The notes under the pieces: generated by a model | The model's input: only the letters and a program-made list of their open reading frames with translations | Told to the model about the DNA's origin: nothing | Databases searched by the model: none | Translations under genes and position numbers: made by a program | Origin: Leuctra nigra | Taxonomy: Eukaryota; Arthropoda; Insecta; Plecoptera; Leuctridae | Assembly: GCA_934045905.1 (NCBI GenBank) | Contig: OW203763.1 | Span: forward strand, 15,816,948 to 15,880,947 | Length of the DNA stretch: 64,000 nt | Direction of reading: 5' to 3' | In this document: piece after piece, positions 45,780 through 58,904 of the stretch | Layout of the letters: each line of letters starts with the position of its first letter | How positions within the stretch are numbered: the first letter of the stretch is position 1

Positions 45780-48700
45780 TAGAACTCGATGATGAACGAA
45801 TAAAATTTCGTCACTGGTACGTTATTTCACTTTTTAGATGGACATGCAAATTTGAATTTAATATGATATGTGGGATGCCAACGAATGGGTTCACTTTCAA
45901 AACACGATTTGCACAAACACACTAGTTTATTTGTTTTCTATACAACAACGTTTATAAATCACTTATGTTCGCTTTTGTAAACAATCAATCTTTATTAATA
46001 AATTGTGTATTAATGAAAGCACTGGTTATTATTATTTAACTGGTTGATTGACACAAAGGTGTTATTTACACACGTTTTATTCGATCGCTCTGACTTCGAA
46101 GTGGTTCGAGATTTGGACGCAGTGGTACACTTCTAACCACGTTGAGGGTACAATGGATACTGTCTGCCAAACATCATTTCATCAGTTCAACTCTTGGAGA
46201 TCTTTTCAAATGCCCGCCCCGTTCCTAAACCACGACCACAAATAAATCGAGCTATTTCATTGGTTCATCGAAAACTAGCGGATGGCTGATTGGTTGTTAA
46301 ACATGGTAAGGCGAGAATTATGTAGTTTTTGGACGTCATAAGATGGGAAAATAGTTTATTTTTTTGAGAAAATCAGGGTATAGTATCATGGAGGCAGCGG
46401 CTTTTATTTCCATCTTAATATTTCCAGATCTTATATTTTTGTATTTTAGAATCAACAGTTTTTACATTTTTGTTTTAGTTTAAAAAAGCTGCCAAAAAAA
46501 TTCAACCAAATTTTAACCCGAATCGTACAATATTTTTTGGACACAGTTCTTATTAGTGAAGTAGATCTTAAAATAGGACATTAATTCACACATGCTTTGA
46601 AACGAGGGTGTATTACTGTCAGTCCTACAGCAATTTTTGTATGATTTTTTTTTGTTTTTATGAAATATGTTTCCTATAATTTTGGAGAAAATACAATAAA
46701 AAAAGTAATGACATGATAGTCAGTCAGGCTCAGGTGAAATAAATATTGAAACATTCTCAAAGAATCTTCTGTAGCCTTCTACATGAAGATGGTGGCCAAG
46801 AATGTATCATTTAAAATTACAGTTACATATATTTATTTTAATAAAATATCAACTCGTGATCCTCCCATAATCATAACTTCCATAACTTTGCAACCATCAC
46901 CTCGTGTTTTATGGTAAATAATCAAGAGAGATCGTGGGGAAAAATTTGACGATACACATTGTGGTGCTTAATTTGTCAAAATATACCTATTTGGGACAAA
47001 ATGTGTGCCATCTGATTCATTCAATTCGGAGAGACTCTTTCTTTGAACTCAAAAATGTATGTTCATTTGAACGCCGTGATATTCGAGTCATAGAAGTAGT
47101 AATCGTTTTAAAACAATTACACACTTGTTCCAGTTATTACTCTGGCGTTATTACCATGTTCAAGCTTCGTTTATAGCATGAAATTCAATGTTTCATACTT
47201 GAAATCGGCATTTGCATGGAAGTCAATCAGATGGCATTTCATATATCGTGCTAAGCCAGTGAGTAATTATTTTGCTTAAATGATAAACCAATTGAGTATA
47301 AGCTCAGTTGAGTTAAGTGTGCTATTTATCCTTAACATGTGATTTTACTATTACAATCGATTACAGAGGTTCTGTATGTTATGTAAAAGTTTAATTATAA
47401 CTCCTACATCTTCTTTGTTGTTCTTTGTTGCCATGTTTAGGTCTTTTGAAATGCCCAAGAACATTTTTGACAGCGTCACATTTTTAATTTGAACATACAA
47501 TGTAATAATTTAAGAAAAATCTAAATTTCTTGGGGAAGATTCAACAAGAAAGACAAGTCTACAGAATAACTACTAGCTATATTAACAAAACTATACAATA
47601 ACTACATAGATAAGTAAATATATACCTACAAGCATAGAGGTATAAGAAAGTATGAAATAAACCCTGTAGTCGACTAACATAAATCCTTGAAAAGTATATT
47701 TTCAGGCTATAAATATAATTATTGTTCTTATTTTCTATTATTATTAGTATTTTGGTTAGTCAGTGGGCCAAGTGTCACCTATCAATGCACCCACTAAGTA
47801 AAATATTGAGACATTGGTGTTAGCTCATTTGAGCCAAGGGACCTCTAGCCAGTGTTCCGTAACATTGGACTGCATGGATCTTTAATGATTAATCAATTTC
47901 ACGTATCCGTCGCGGCACAATATCTTGTTTTCACAACGTCTATTAGTAGATGTTCTCATAAAAAAGATCATCAATACAGTCAACCAAATTATCTGTCGCC
48001 TAATTGTCGAGATGATAATAGGAAATGATGACCAATTATGTGATAATTCAACGCTCTGATTTGTGATTTTCAAGTGAAAGGAGCTTGACCGCTCAGATAG
48101 ACGGTAACGTCGGGGTTACAAACTAAGCAAAGAGTTGAAAAGTATAATTTTTAGTTAAAATTAAAATAGATACTAATTAGTATTTCATTACTGACTAAAG
48201 ATGTATACTCCTGATTACATTTTGCTAAGGTATATGATTGTGTAAAACAGAAGCCATTGTGATCGAATGATTGATTTATACCAGTGATTTTATGTGGGGA
48301 TTTATTGCGATGTAGTATACAATCTCTATTTCGCTGTCGTCTCCTCCTTCATCAAACTCTTCACTAGCAATTTGTATTGAGAATTTATCGACTTACATTT
48401 TTTCACTATGTCTTCTGGAGTTATGATGCTTGAAGGAACTTAGTTCCTTCATTCAAATAAATGTTAAAATCATACCCTCACCAATGGACTGCCACCTTGA
48501 CGTGGTGGTGGGGCTTAAGGGACCGGCTCACATACGAGTGTTGGTCCCAACTAAGAGCAGTCCAGGGTCGACCTAGTCCCATGCCCTCCCCAAATTCGCG
48601 GACCCCTCGAGCCGGCCTCCCCCCTCGAGATGGTGATCCCCCTGAAATCGGGTCCCACCAGCCCGAAGTCTCCCCCCCCCCCCCCGGTCCGTCCCCATTC

Positions 48701-49590
48701 CGGCCTGGCCTTCCCACCAGTGCTGGACTCCCCCGGATCGGGCCCGTTAGGTCGTCCCCTCCCCATGTCCTCCAATTATGTTCAACAAAGTTAAATATAA
48801 AATTAATGTGCGCAATATAACCTCGTCGTTGACGCGCCGTTAAACCAAACTAATCTAATCTAATCTAAAATCATACAGTGTATACATGTATGTTAGATTG
48901 TCTATTCAGTGTCTATTATTAAATGTGTATTAATGTTATTGTTCATCAATTCCCATATCGATATCAATAATATACAATATTTTATTTAATTTTGAGTGGA
49001 GGTGCCGTCTTTAGAACTCGTACGTAGATTTTCAAGCACATGAGAGTATTTTCAACTAAATTTCAACCTAAAAAACCAACAAGACTACATGATGCATTAC
49101 TTTATATTTACGTTAAGTATGAATACAGGTATTGTCCACAGAGACAATACCAAAACAATTAATCTATTGTCTCCATACACATGAAGAAATTGTGTTGTCA
49201 ATTTGGTCTTAATTTAACATTTGAAACTAATTCAGCTAGCGTTTAATATTTGATATATTTGAAAGTGCGTTGTTTTAAGAAATCGTGCATGTAATTTTCT
49301 AACGTCTCCGATAAGCATAAAGTAGTGTAAGTAACTAGGTAGCAATAACCATTAGTTCGCATAACGATTTCCCATATACTAACATGGGGATTTATAGATG
49401 CGAACTTTTGAATGTCACCCTGTATACATACATATACACGATTTACTACACAGATGTTCAGTAAAACGGATTTACTGAAGTAAAACATCTATTTCCCGGG
49501 TTTATGTCCATTAGTGTTAACACTCTAAAGCAGACAGCTAACATTATACTACTCTTTTCAATGAGATTTCATGTTAATTTTATTATTTCT
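45780..49590. other. Upstream flank of the paired-like gene
   Basis: Presumed promoter/upstream region of a minus-strand gene. Apart from the LINE-derived element at 48.5-48.9 kb no coding exon or defined regulatory site is visible. Confidence 0.4.
48476..48865 (+). mobile_element. Short LINE-derived (RTE/ingi-like) non-autonomous retroposon with structured 5' end
   Basis: Flanked by an 11-bp direct repeat TAAAATCATAC (48,465-48,475 and 48,866-48,876), a target-site duplication. The 5' end is GC-rich: GGACTGCCACCTTGACGTGG. The middle is GC-rich and Pro-coding by chance. The 3' end reads GTTGACGCGCCGTTAAACC then a (TAATC)n tail, the short-repeat tail seen in several LINE clades. No ORF for reverse transcriptase remains, so it looks like a 5' end joined to a 3' end, as in internally deleted SINE-like derivatives. 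The clade is an inference. Confidence 0.75.
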
Positions 49591-49593
49591 TAC

Positions 49594-49597
<4 letters not shown>

Positions 49598-49638
<41 letters not shown>
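49598..49638 (+). repeat. (AT)n microsatellite
   Basis: About 20 AT dinucleotides, uninterrupted. Confidence 0.9.
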
Positions 49639-49639
<1 letters not shown>

Positions 49640-49837
49640 GCAAATAGTTTTAATAAAGCCCACTGCCCAGTAACCTTTGAGAAAGTGTCTGTAAACTAAG
49701 GATAAATATGAACTTAAAATTAATTATTCATACTGACATATAATTGGAATTAAACATAAGATATAATACCATTTTACAATATTTATTTACCTATGTGTGT
49801 ATGTATGTACCAATGAGGAATCTATTATTAATTTATT

Positions 49838-51580
49838 GAGCGAGCGAAGCGAGCGTCTCCTTTTGGCTCTTTTGGCACGGACCTCTGTTTTTTTTTTTTT
49901 TTTTTTTTTTTGTTTTTGTTTTGTTTTTGGCTGCTAATAGCCGATACACAGGTCGCACCGTTTCACCGATCAATCTGAAATTTTTCACACATGTAAAACC
50001 AACCTTCTCTGTTTGCAGACCCTAATTTTTTTGAAATCCATTAATTGGTTGAAATTTAAATAAACATCTCCTGATAGGCTGAAAAATGAAAATGGACTTC
50101 GACAAATGTGAGCGACCTTATATTTTGCATGGTCATTAACATTAACATTGTCTCTTATTTTACAAATTTTCAGCCAAATCCTCCCATTGGTTAAAATTTA
50201 AAAAAATATTTTATGTGCTTTTTGAAATTTAAACCAGAACCGTTTGACAAATCAACTTAAAATTTTGCATGGTCATCGGGTCCAACATTATCTGTATTTT
50301 TGACAATTTTCAGACTAAACTGTGTTTAAATTCAAAAGTTATTGACAGTTTACGGATATTTTGCGTGTTGGCTATCATACTTCTCGAATTTCATATTTCA
50401 CGGCATCTTCGAATCTTCACTTCAAGGTTGTTAGAGCAGAAACTTTCAAACGTATATTATGAAACTGATATGACCGTTTAAAATTTTTTTGAACGATATC
50501 CTGTGATTTTTGGAAATTAACAAGGAATCGTTCAATCATAAAGGTTCAATCGATCAACTTAAAACTTTGCGTGGTTATTGGGACCAATATTTTAGGAATT
50601 GTTGGAGATTTTCATACAAGTCTGTGACAAAATTCAAGAATTATTGGCTTTTAATGACATTTTCGATAAACATAATTTCGGTTCGAGGTGTTGCGCGTAT
50701 CCGTGCTCGCTCATCAACGCGTTACTCAGAGCGTTTTCCTAGTTATACTAATTACTAAGGGCCAGTCTTTCAATGCCTTGCTAACTTTTATACAGTCAAT
50801 TAGGACTATATTGCCATGGCAACAACCAATGACATTCCTAGAATGACCACTAACTAACTGTTAAGAGCTAATTGATACTTTAGCAGAGTATTGAAAGACC
50901 GGGCCTTACTATGATAATTAATATTACAAGGAAAACGCTCAGTGTAACGCGTTGATGAGCTAGCATCGATACGCACTACAACTCCAACTGAACATGATCC
51001 ACTCAATAAAAGATAACTAACTACATTATTACTGATTTTCATTGCAACTTTCCATCTTATACTCTTATACTCTTTTCTCTGAAACAATTGAATAAGAGAT
51101 CAACGTACCATGAATTTCTTTATTTTCTATCAAACTTTTCCGACAGCGATTTCAAAGTAATATAATGTCAATAAGTCTGTAATTACTTGACTGATTGGGC
51201 TTAAAATGTGAAAATTTTAGATAATGTCAGTCTTGATCACCATGCAAAATTTGAACTTAATCGGAACATTTTGATATTCGACCAATCAGAAGACATTAAA
51301 TGTTTTAAATTAAAACAATTGGAGGATTTGGATGAAACTTTGTAAAATTTAAGACAATGTTCGTTGCAATGACTTATCAAAATTTAAAAATAATCGGACC
51401 TACCAATCGGAAGATAAAAAAAAAATTGAACCAAAAGGGGATTTCAAATAATTGGCCTGTAAACCCAAAATTCCAAAATTCCAAAATTCCAGCTCGATTG
51501 GAGAAAAAAATGTGACCCGTATCGCACGTAACAGAATTACAAATATGGTCCATGCCAAAAAAGCCAAAAGGAGTCGTAAT
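49838..51580. mobile_element. Large diverged foldback element with GAGCGTCTCC / GGAGTCG ends
   Basis: The left arm begins GAGCGAGCGAAGCGAGCG and TCTCCTTTTGGCTCTTTTGG; the right arm ends CCATGCCAAAAAAGCCAAAA then GGAGTCG. Deep in the arms, left GTCATTAACATTAACATTGT and GCCAAATCCTCC recur inverted in the right arm near 51,320-51,400. An inner inverted repeat (GCGTTTTCCT at 50,740 / AGGAAAACGC at 50,929) brackets an inserted MITE. Each arm is itself made of degenerate direct repeats containing TTTTGCATGGTCAT. Arm identity is moderate, so the element is old. Confidence 0.65.
50756..50908. mobile_element. MITE with TAAGGGCCAGTCTTTCAAT ends, copy 1
   Basis: Ends TAAGGGCCAGTCTTTCAAT and ATTGAAAGACCGGGCCTTA, about 153 bp. 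It sits at the centre of a larger inverted repeat, as if inserted in its loop. Confidence 0.78.
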
Positions 51581-52267
51581 ATCCATGTTGCTTTAAATAA
51601 ACGGCTATTCCTTGGATTGACTATTATTACAACTTTTTGATTACACCCTTCGAGAAAGTTATTACAGTGGAAAGCAAAAACTTGGGTGTTACATTTGTGT
51701 TCATACTTTCTTCAGACCAATGTGTAATAATAGATTGAGATATTTATTACGAACTCGTCTTACTCGCAGTAACACTCTGGACTTATTTGTATTAAAACTT
51801 GAGGTGTCTGCTACAAGACTCGCGTCTCAAACGAGACTACAAAATTTCGAATGACAATATGACGAAGAAGTCAACTTAATCAAACTTTAAACAAAACTTC
51901 CGTATAACCATTTGCTACCGTGTTTGTTTGGTCGATTATTATTAAAATATTATATTTATTTAACTTTCTACTAAAAACAGTAAGTAATTGATGACGGCAA
52001 GAGAAAACAGGACTGTAAATAAGGATCTGAATGAATCAACGGAGCTAGTTTTCAAATAAATATGCATGGGAACAACATTTTAAAATAAGCCATCTCATTC
52101 ATTGTATACTTTATTCCGATTTTATATACATGATGTTCAATTATTTTGGTATAGTTAAATAAACGAAACAATCTATAAAACTTTCATCTCTCCGGTAAAA
52201 CGATATGCGGTTAAACCCTTATTGTTATGGTTGACTGATCAGTGAGGAACTAGTTACAAATGAGTGC

Positions 52268-52488
52268 CAATGGGGTTGTTCACTGCCATTTGCTCTCACT
52301 CGCAGCGCTAGCGGCATTGGAGGTGCCTCTCTCTGATTGGTTGGTTTCTGAATCCAAGATCTCTGAATCAAATTCCCGCCAAGGTTTAAAAACCTTCCAT
52401 TCCGCTAGATGCATTTTGATTGGCTCTCTCCCGGACGATTAGAACAGCAGCGCCATCTACAATAGTTTTGCGTGAACAACCCCATTGA
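52268..52488. mobile_element. TIR element, ~220 bp, CAATGGGGTTGTTCAC ends
   Basis: Perfect 16-bp ends CAATGGGGTTGTTCAC / GTGAACAACCCCATTG. The interior is less AT-rich than its surroundings and mostly open by chance. I see no matching 8-bp or TA flank, so the superfamily is not assigned. Confidence 0.6.
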
Positions 52489-52489
52489 A

Positions 52490-55400
52490 TTGATTTCCTG
52501 TCACTGGTCACATGATCTAATTCCCATGATCAGCGCATCAGTGCTTTTCGATAACAGCAACAGTCTGTGGCGTTTCAATCACTTTTGCCTACAACTTCTC
52601 AAACTCTCACAAACCAATGCTATACAGCGAGTCACTAGAAAATACTATATAAAGAATTGATGATTGGAAAATCCGAAGCGTCTATACTGTGACATATTAC
52701 GATCACTTTCTAAATAAACATTACTGTGTGAAAGTAATATTTTTAAATTGACAATTATATGGATATTATAGTTTAGATTTGGTATTTAATGTGATTTAAC
52801 ATTCAGAAGATTCGGTTGAGGTGCTTAGATGAGTTTACATTTCGATTTTGTAAGATGGTGATAGTTAATAAAAGTGAAATTGATACCAAATTATTATAAA
52901 ATAAGTTTTGATATAAAAGTAAATAAATGTGCACTCCTTTTCTAAAACAATTAAAATTTGCATATGAATATATTACGTGCATATATTCAAAATGATTTTA
53001 TTTTAATTTACTATAAGTTCGTATTTTGCGTGTCTCAAATGTAAATAATTTCTGAAAGAACTTTCCAAGAAGCTGTTACAGTTTTTGGCAATTACAAAGA
53101 TCTTCCCCTTTCATGAGAACTCTTTTTGTAAGTCAGATAATAAATATCTTATTGATACGAAAATGTAATGTATTAAATTTTACATACTTCTTAACATGCT
53201 TACAAATGAATGCCTACAAAAAATCTATTAGGACAATATATCAAGTTCGATTGAGATCTGAACATATAAAAAAATGATTTTCTCACGAGAAATCGAATTT
53301 GTGTTGAAAATAAAACGGTTTCGGTTCACTGATCTGAAAGATGCTGTGCTGTATCCTACATAGCTGAGCTCATGATAGTTCCTACTTGCATTCTTTGAGA
53401 GAAAAACAAAACATGCAGAAAAAATCTCAGCAACAATCATGTACCTATAGACCATAGAGAATATTGATCTTCAATTTGAAACTAAGAAAATCAAGTATTA
53501 AAATAACGATTCTTCTCAGAATAACTTCAAACATTTTAAAAACAAAACAGTTTAACTTTATAAATATCGCATTGCTATCCATTTACAAAATATAATGAAA
53601 CAGTGATACATTAATGATATAGTAATTATGATAATTATGGTAATAATTATTGTTGTATTGCATTTTTTTTTAATTTGTATATATTTTTACATCAACAAAC
53701 TCATAGCAATAAACCCTGATAGAATAAAAAAATTATTGTAGAGTAAAATACAGATAATTGTTGTAAGCTCCGAAACTTGTCAAATTTGGTTGTTCACATA
53801 TCAATTCGCAGAAAATTAAAATTGTTCCCAACAGACACCTCGATAAAGTGATTAAAATAATTCGCCTAAATCATAATTTGCTTCTAAATGAAGTTAACCC
53901 TGCAAAGACTTGTTGTAGCCTTAGCAAATGTAATCTATCATAGTTTTAGACAGGATAATGACAAACCCAATGTCGGCATCAGACAAATAGAAACAGTAGC
54001 CCTCAACTTCAACTCTCCAGGTCTTATTATTAGATAGCTTTATAACACTGGGACCTCAAGTTGAAGTTCATTAAAATGCATTTAAATTGAAGGTACCTGG
54101 CATTGGGAATAGTAAAACTACTTGAGTACTTTTGGGATAAGACGTTACCTTGTTATTGAAATACGTTACATTCACCTGTTTTATGTCTTATACTAGTAGG
54201 TATTTGGAAAACTTATTTTAATGCTTTTTATGAGAAAATGTTGCTGGAAAATCATGATTTAGTATAAGAAATGAAATGTATGCACATTTGTATAAATAAT
54301 TCGAGCAGTTTGTAAATCTATTTTGATTGAATTCAGCTTCACATTTACATAGCAAAGAAACAAACTAAAGAGTTCAAAAATTTTCGGTCTTCTGGGTAAA
54401 CAAGAATAATCTGAAAATTACATCATATGCCAATTCGGCTTTCCTTTACTAACTTATGTATCTTTTCTTGCTTAGAGTGTACTTAACAATTCAACTCATT
54501 GAGTTGAAGAGAGATAGAAATAATGATGATGATCTTTATTTTATTTCATTTTTTAAATCACCATGTTTGGTCTCCATTTGATATCATGAAGCTACTGTCT
54601 TCTTGGTTCACCAAGGATCTACCGCAGGACAGCTTTGATGGGTACCTGTGGCGTGTAATGTATAGTAGCTACCTGTTGGTAAATTCCTTCACACGATGGT
54701 CTCCTTCTTCTTCAGCCTCTTGAGAACATTACAGCATGCTTGATACAGCGGGCGGCACAGCATCATCAGTAGAGATTTGCCCGATCATCGTAGCCCAATT
54801 CCAGATCGGAACTCTTGAGATATCCTGGCCTCATTCAGGTTGAGATACTTTTATATAGAGATAATTTTCTCTCAAGCTGGTTTTCAATCACGTTTTTGGT
54901 GAAGATTGAGTTTATTTGGCGCTTTTATGTAAACGTTTTTCTAATTTTGAAACTGAGACATCAGGGACACATGAATGATTTAGGGTTTTATTTTCAATTG
55001 TGGAAGAAATTATAAGCTGATGTCAGTCAAATGAATTCGGGAACGAATTTGGTAAGTCTTTTGTTTTATTTTGATGAAGTAATCTGATTCTTCTATTCAA
55101 AACTCAAAACTATTATGAGTTGTATTAGTACATATGACTCATATAATTGATTTATTTTTACTTCAATTAAGAAAATTGACTACAACTTTTTGGTAAATGA
55201 CATAAGAGGTACCGTGAAAAAACATAATGGCACAATGTCTTTCAAATTAAGCCAAATTAAATCACGAATTCTATTGAAATGTGGGAACAAGACGCATTTA
55301 CGGCTGCCATTTTCTAACCAATCACGTGAACCTCCGCACGCCACTGCGATTTGGTTGACTTCATACTGATAGCTACCGGAATTTAGACTCCACCTCACCA

Positions 55401-57400
55401 CTTTTCTTTTGTTATTCAAGTTTTTGTTACAATTATTTGTTAGTGAAATAGTGTTTTTTATTCACTTTTAAACCGTGGGTTTGCATTGGATCCCATTCTC
55501 TAAAATTGTAATAGTTCGGGAAAATGTAGTGTATCATTGTATTCTCAATATAGGAGCAAAAGAAAGTGTGTACAAAATTGAGCATCAATTCTTCGCTAAA
55601 AAAGAATGTTATAAGAAAGTAATTGTGGCGAACATTGGTATTCGGTAATTGGTGATTGTTTATTTTGAGTAATATTTTTAGAATTAGATTTTATCAATTC
55701 CATAAAGCAATACTTTAAATCATTCTAAATACGGAATAGACAAATAATATCTAATAATATCGTTACGAGATAAAATAATTGCGGATTCTTCGATCATCAG
55801 TAATGAGAAAAATGCCCTGAGTTATGAATATATAATAAACAACTACTCGTCTTTTTAATGTATTCATTTGCCAGATATTGTAATTGCACATGCCAAGTCA
55901 TCAAAACGCTTTCTCGAAAATGTTTGATTCCTTCACCAGCTGTTACGTCCATTGGCTAGATCACATTTTCCGACTCACTGTGGTAATCTCTTCAATGAAA
56001 CTTCTTTAAATGAAAACATTATATGTATACTTGCATCTCCGATGTCTAAAAATATCACAAAAAAATTGAAAATAATCAATTTCAACTCTACAGCTAGTAG
56101 GTAATCTGTTTCGATATAATAATCCGAAATGGAACCTTTACCAAAAACTCGAGTTGTTCTCAGCTTCAACATTCTGAGTTATTTTATGGCAATCTATCGA
56201 TGCATCAGAATTAATTATCTGTTTTATTTTCATTTAGAAGAATTAAAAAATACCTGTACCTCAGACGTAGAAGGTCTGAAGTCCATTTCTCGATTTCGCG
56301 TTTCTTACTTTTGGAATAATGTAATAAATTCCATAATTTACATCTTGATTGATGTCTACAAATACTGTTATTGAGTATTCTCTTTCAAAATGGCGTATAC
56401 CTACGACCATTAAAACCGTGAAGTTTAGTATAGTATATAGAATAGTATATAGAATAGTTTATACCTACTGATTTTTGAGCTCGCCTCAAGAATCATTGAA
56501 ATGGACATCGGACCTTCTACGTCCGAGCTACAGAAAATGTAATGTCGATCATGGCTATTTATTTTCACGAAGCAAAAATAAATGTCCACTATAAAATATA
56601 TTGTAAATCAATCTCTAGACATCCCCATTATTCCTAAATGTGTGAATTTGTACAAAATCAATGGATGAATCTCGTTGAGTCTCGTTGACGTATAATTATA
56701 ATTTTGTTTCGAAAACAAATTTCTTCATTTTTGAATACCAAAATCATTAATTTTAAACCAATGCTACGATTTAATCTTGCTTTCTGAAAAGATAGTCCAT
56801 ACAAAACATATAGGCACATGCTATTTTACACACTTATAAGTACCTAGTCACTCTTTATACGAGTGGCAAATACCAACTCAAGTTTCATCCCGGTTCTCTT
56901 ATCCTTTTTGGTACACCAAGAATTTTTCAACATTCATCAAGAAGAAAGGGGTTCTCTGGAAGGCATGTACCAAAGTGTGCCGTCAGTTCTGAGCACAGTG
57001 TGCGGTGCACCACAGGTGCTCTCATATCTGTCCTAGGTGTTATTATAGGTAGCTGATTCAGGCTGGCTGATAGCTTCGCGCCTCCAGCGATAATGTTGTA
57101 AAGAATTAGTCAATTAGTTCTCTCTTATGAGGCATGCAATGGGCCGACAATGCTACTGGAGTTACATTGGATGAGGATGATGAGGAAACACAGGCGAGGA
57201 TGCTCATCATGATTCGAGAAGAAAACTTGATCCATCTAATACTACACAGAATGGATTTTATATTTTAATGTATCTGTTTTTTAATTTCTACTTAACATTA
57301 TCTTTGCTATTGGGCATCTTAATATTATTTACTAATTCTCATAAGTAACATTCATTCCATTTCCTAAAATTATTTTAAGCTAATCAATCACTATAGATGT
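52490..57400. other. Unannotated AT-rich stretch
   Basis: Only short ORFs without family resemblance, and no element ends seen. Confidence 0.4.
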
Positions 57401-57401
57401 A

Positions 57402-57514
57402 CAGTCAGGGAAACTAGATGGTTCATACTCTGCCTCTCTCTGACCCATATAAAAACATGTTTATGTTATGGGTCAGAGAGAGACAGAGTATGAACCATCT
57501 AGTTTCCCTGACTA
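57402..57514. mobile_element. Near-perfect hairpin MITE, 113 bp, TA-flanked
   Basis: Arms of about 48 bp, starting CAGTCAGGGAAACTAGATGG and nearly identical in inverse, around a loop containing AAAACATGTTTATG. TA lies on each side. CAGT-type ends with TA are typical of Tc1/mariner MITEs. Near-identity of the arms suggests a young copy. Confidence 0.8.
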
Positions 57515-57583
57515 TACCCATGTATTAGTTTGTGAAATTGTACCCATTATAGTATATTAACCACAGGACAATACAATTAGGTA

Positions 57584-57794
57584 CACTCGGCCAAACAAAA
57601 CTTGAACGTTGACCAAATTTGAATGACTGCTGTTCATGTCCCATAACCAATCAAAGCTTGTTATTATCATTGAAATGTGAGGTCACCTACTAGAGTGAGA
57701 CAATGAGATCGCTAAGCCTGACTTCTGATGGTGCGATCTTACATTTATCAGCCTATCAGATTTATTGAACGTTCAAGTTTTGTTTGGCCAAGTG
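57584..57794 (-). mobile_element. TA-flanked MITE (family 1), copy 3
   Basis: Family 1 sequence in opposite orientation, with both TA flanks intact and TIR CACTCGGCCAAACAAAACTT. The interior matches copy 1 with few differences. Confidence 0.85.
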
Positions 57795-58691
57795 TACATG
57801 AAGTTTCTAAGTTGTATAATTCTAAGTTGCTAATAAAACATTTCTATCCATAGTAATATTTGGAGTTATTCAAAATTCAAAATCTACCAACAGGCTAATT
57901 GTTTCTATTTCAATATATTTTGTACTAGTGGTTTACCTATCCTGATTTAGTAACATCAATCTTAAAATCCAATAATGATCGATTCTACAAATTGTTCAAA
58001 ACCCCGTGTTGTGCTCACTTGCTGTTACTCAAAATCAGCCCTTATGAGCTTATCTTCAGGTATTTAAACTGAATATAATTACCAAATTCTACATCCTTTT
58101 CATAGATAGGAATGTCACATTCTTTTCAAAACTTTCAATTGTTTGCACTACACATATTTAACATTGTGTTACGCCAAAAGAGTATTGTCAAGAACATGAT
58201 GATAATTTGATGGTACTTGAAATTAGCTCTGTCAAGACATTAATTAAAGTCACTGGGGTGCCACACCTCGCCTATTAATATACATCAAGGTCGAATATTA
58301 CAGCATAGACTAGATTAGTAAACAATAATTACATCCAAAATCAGTGAGGAGGGGACAAAAGAAATGAACTGAAGAATCTTCAATCGTTTTACAACGAATT
58401 CGAGTCTGGAATGTAGCAATTTTTTGCTAGATATATAAATATATTTTTTCAATGTAATGTTATACTGTGAAAACTTTCATTGTCTAGTGTTAAGGTACGA
58501 AGCTAGATAATCTTAATAAAGGAACACAATGCATCCCCACTACTGACATTCTATATTATAATTGACAAACTGATATTGTTATTGTAACACCCTACTACAT
58601 TACCATTCATTAGGATACATCAAAAGTATTTTGCCGAACATAAAATTGAAATTAATTGTGCTGCCTTGAAAGGCATCTGAATTTTAATGTA

Positions 58692-58902
58692 CACTTGGCC
58701 AAACAAAAATTGAACGTTCAATAAATCTGATAGGCTGATAAATGTAAGATAGCACCATCAGAAGTCAGTCTAAGCGATCTCATTCGCTCACTCTAGTAGA
58801 TGACCTCACATTTCAATGATAACAACAAGCTTTGATTGGTTATGGGACATGACCAGCAGTCATTCAAATTTGGTCAACGTTAAATTTTTGTTTGGCCGAG
58901 TG
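58692..58902 (+). mobile_element. TA-flanked MITE (family 1), copy 4
   Basis: Family 1, both TA flanks intact. It lies about 0.9 kb from copy 3 in the opposite orientation, so the pair could form a large hairpin. Confidence 0.85.
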
Positions 58903-58904
58903 TA

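Noticed and set aside
48486..48580. Canonical HDV-like ribozyme
   Set aside because: The 7-bp first helix is present, but the order and spacing of the remaining helices do not give the double pseudoknot and no P2 partner was found downstream. A hammerhead core (CUGAUGA/GAAA) is also absent.
48478..48820. Pro-rich 119-residue ORF and its antisense partners
   Set aside because: They fall within the LINE-derived element defined by an 11-bp target duplication; its GC-rich composition explains the open frames.
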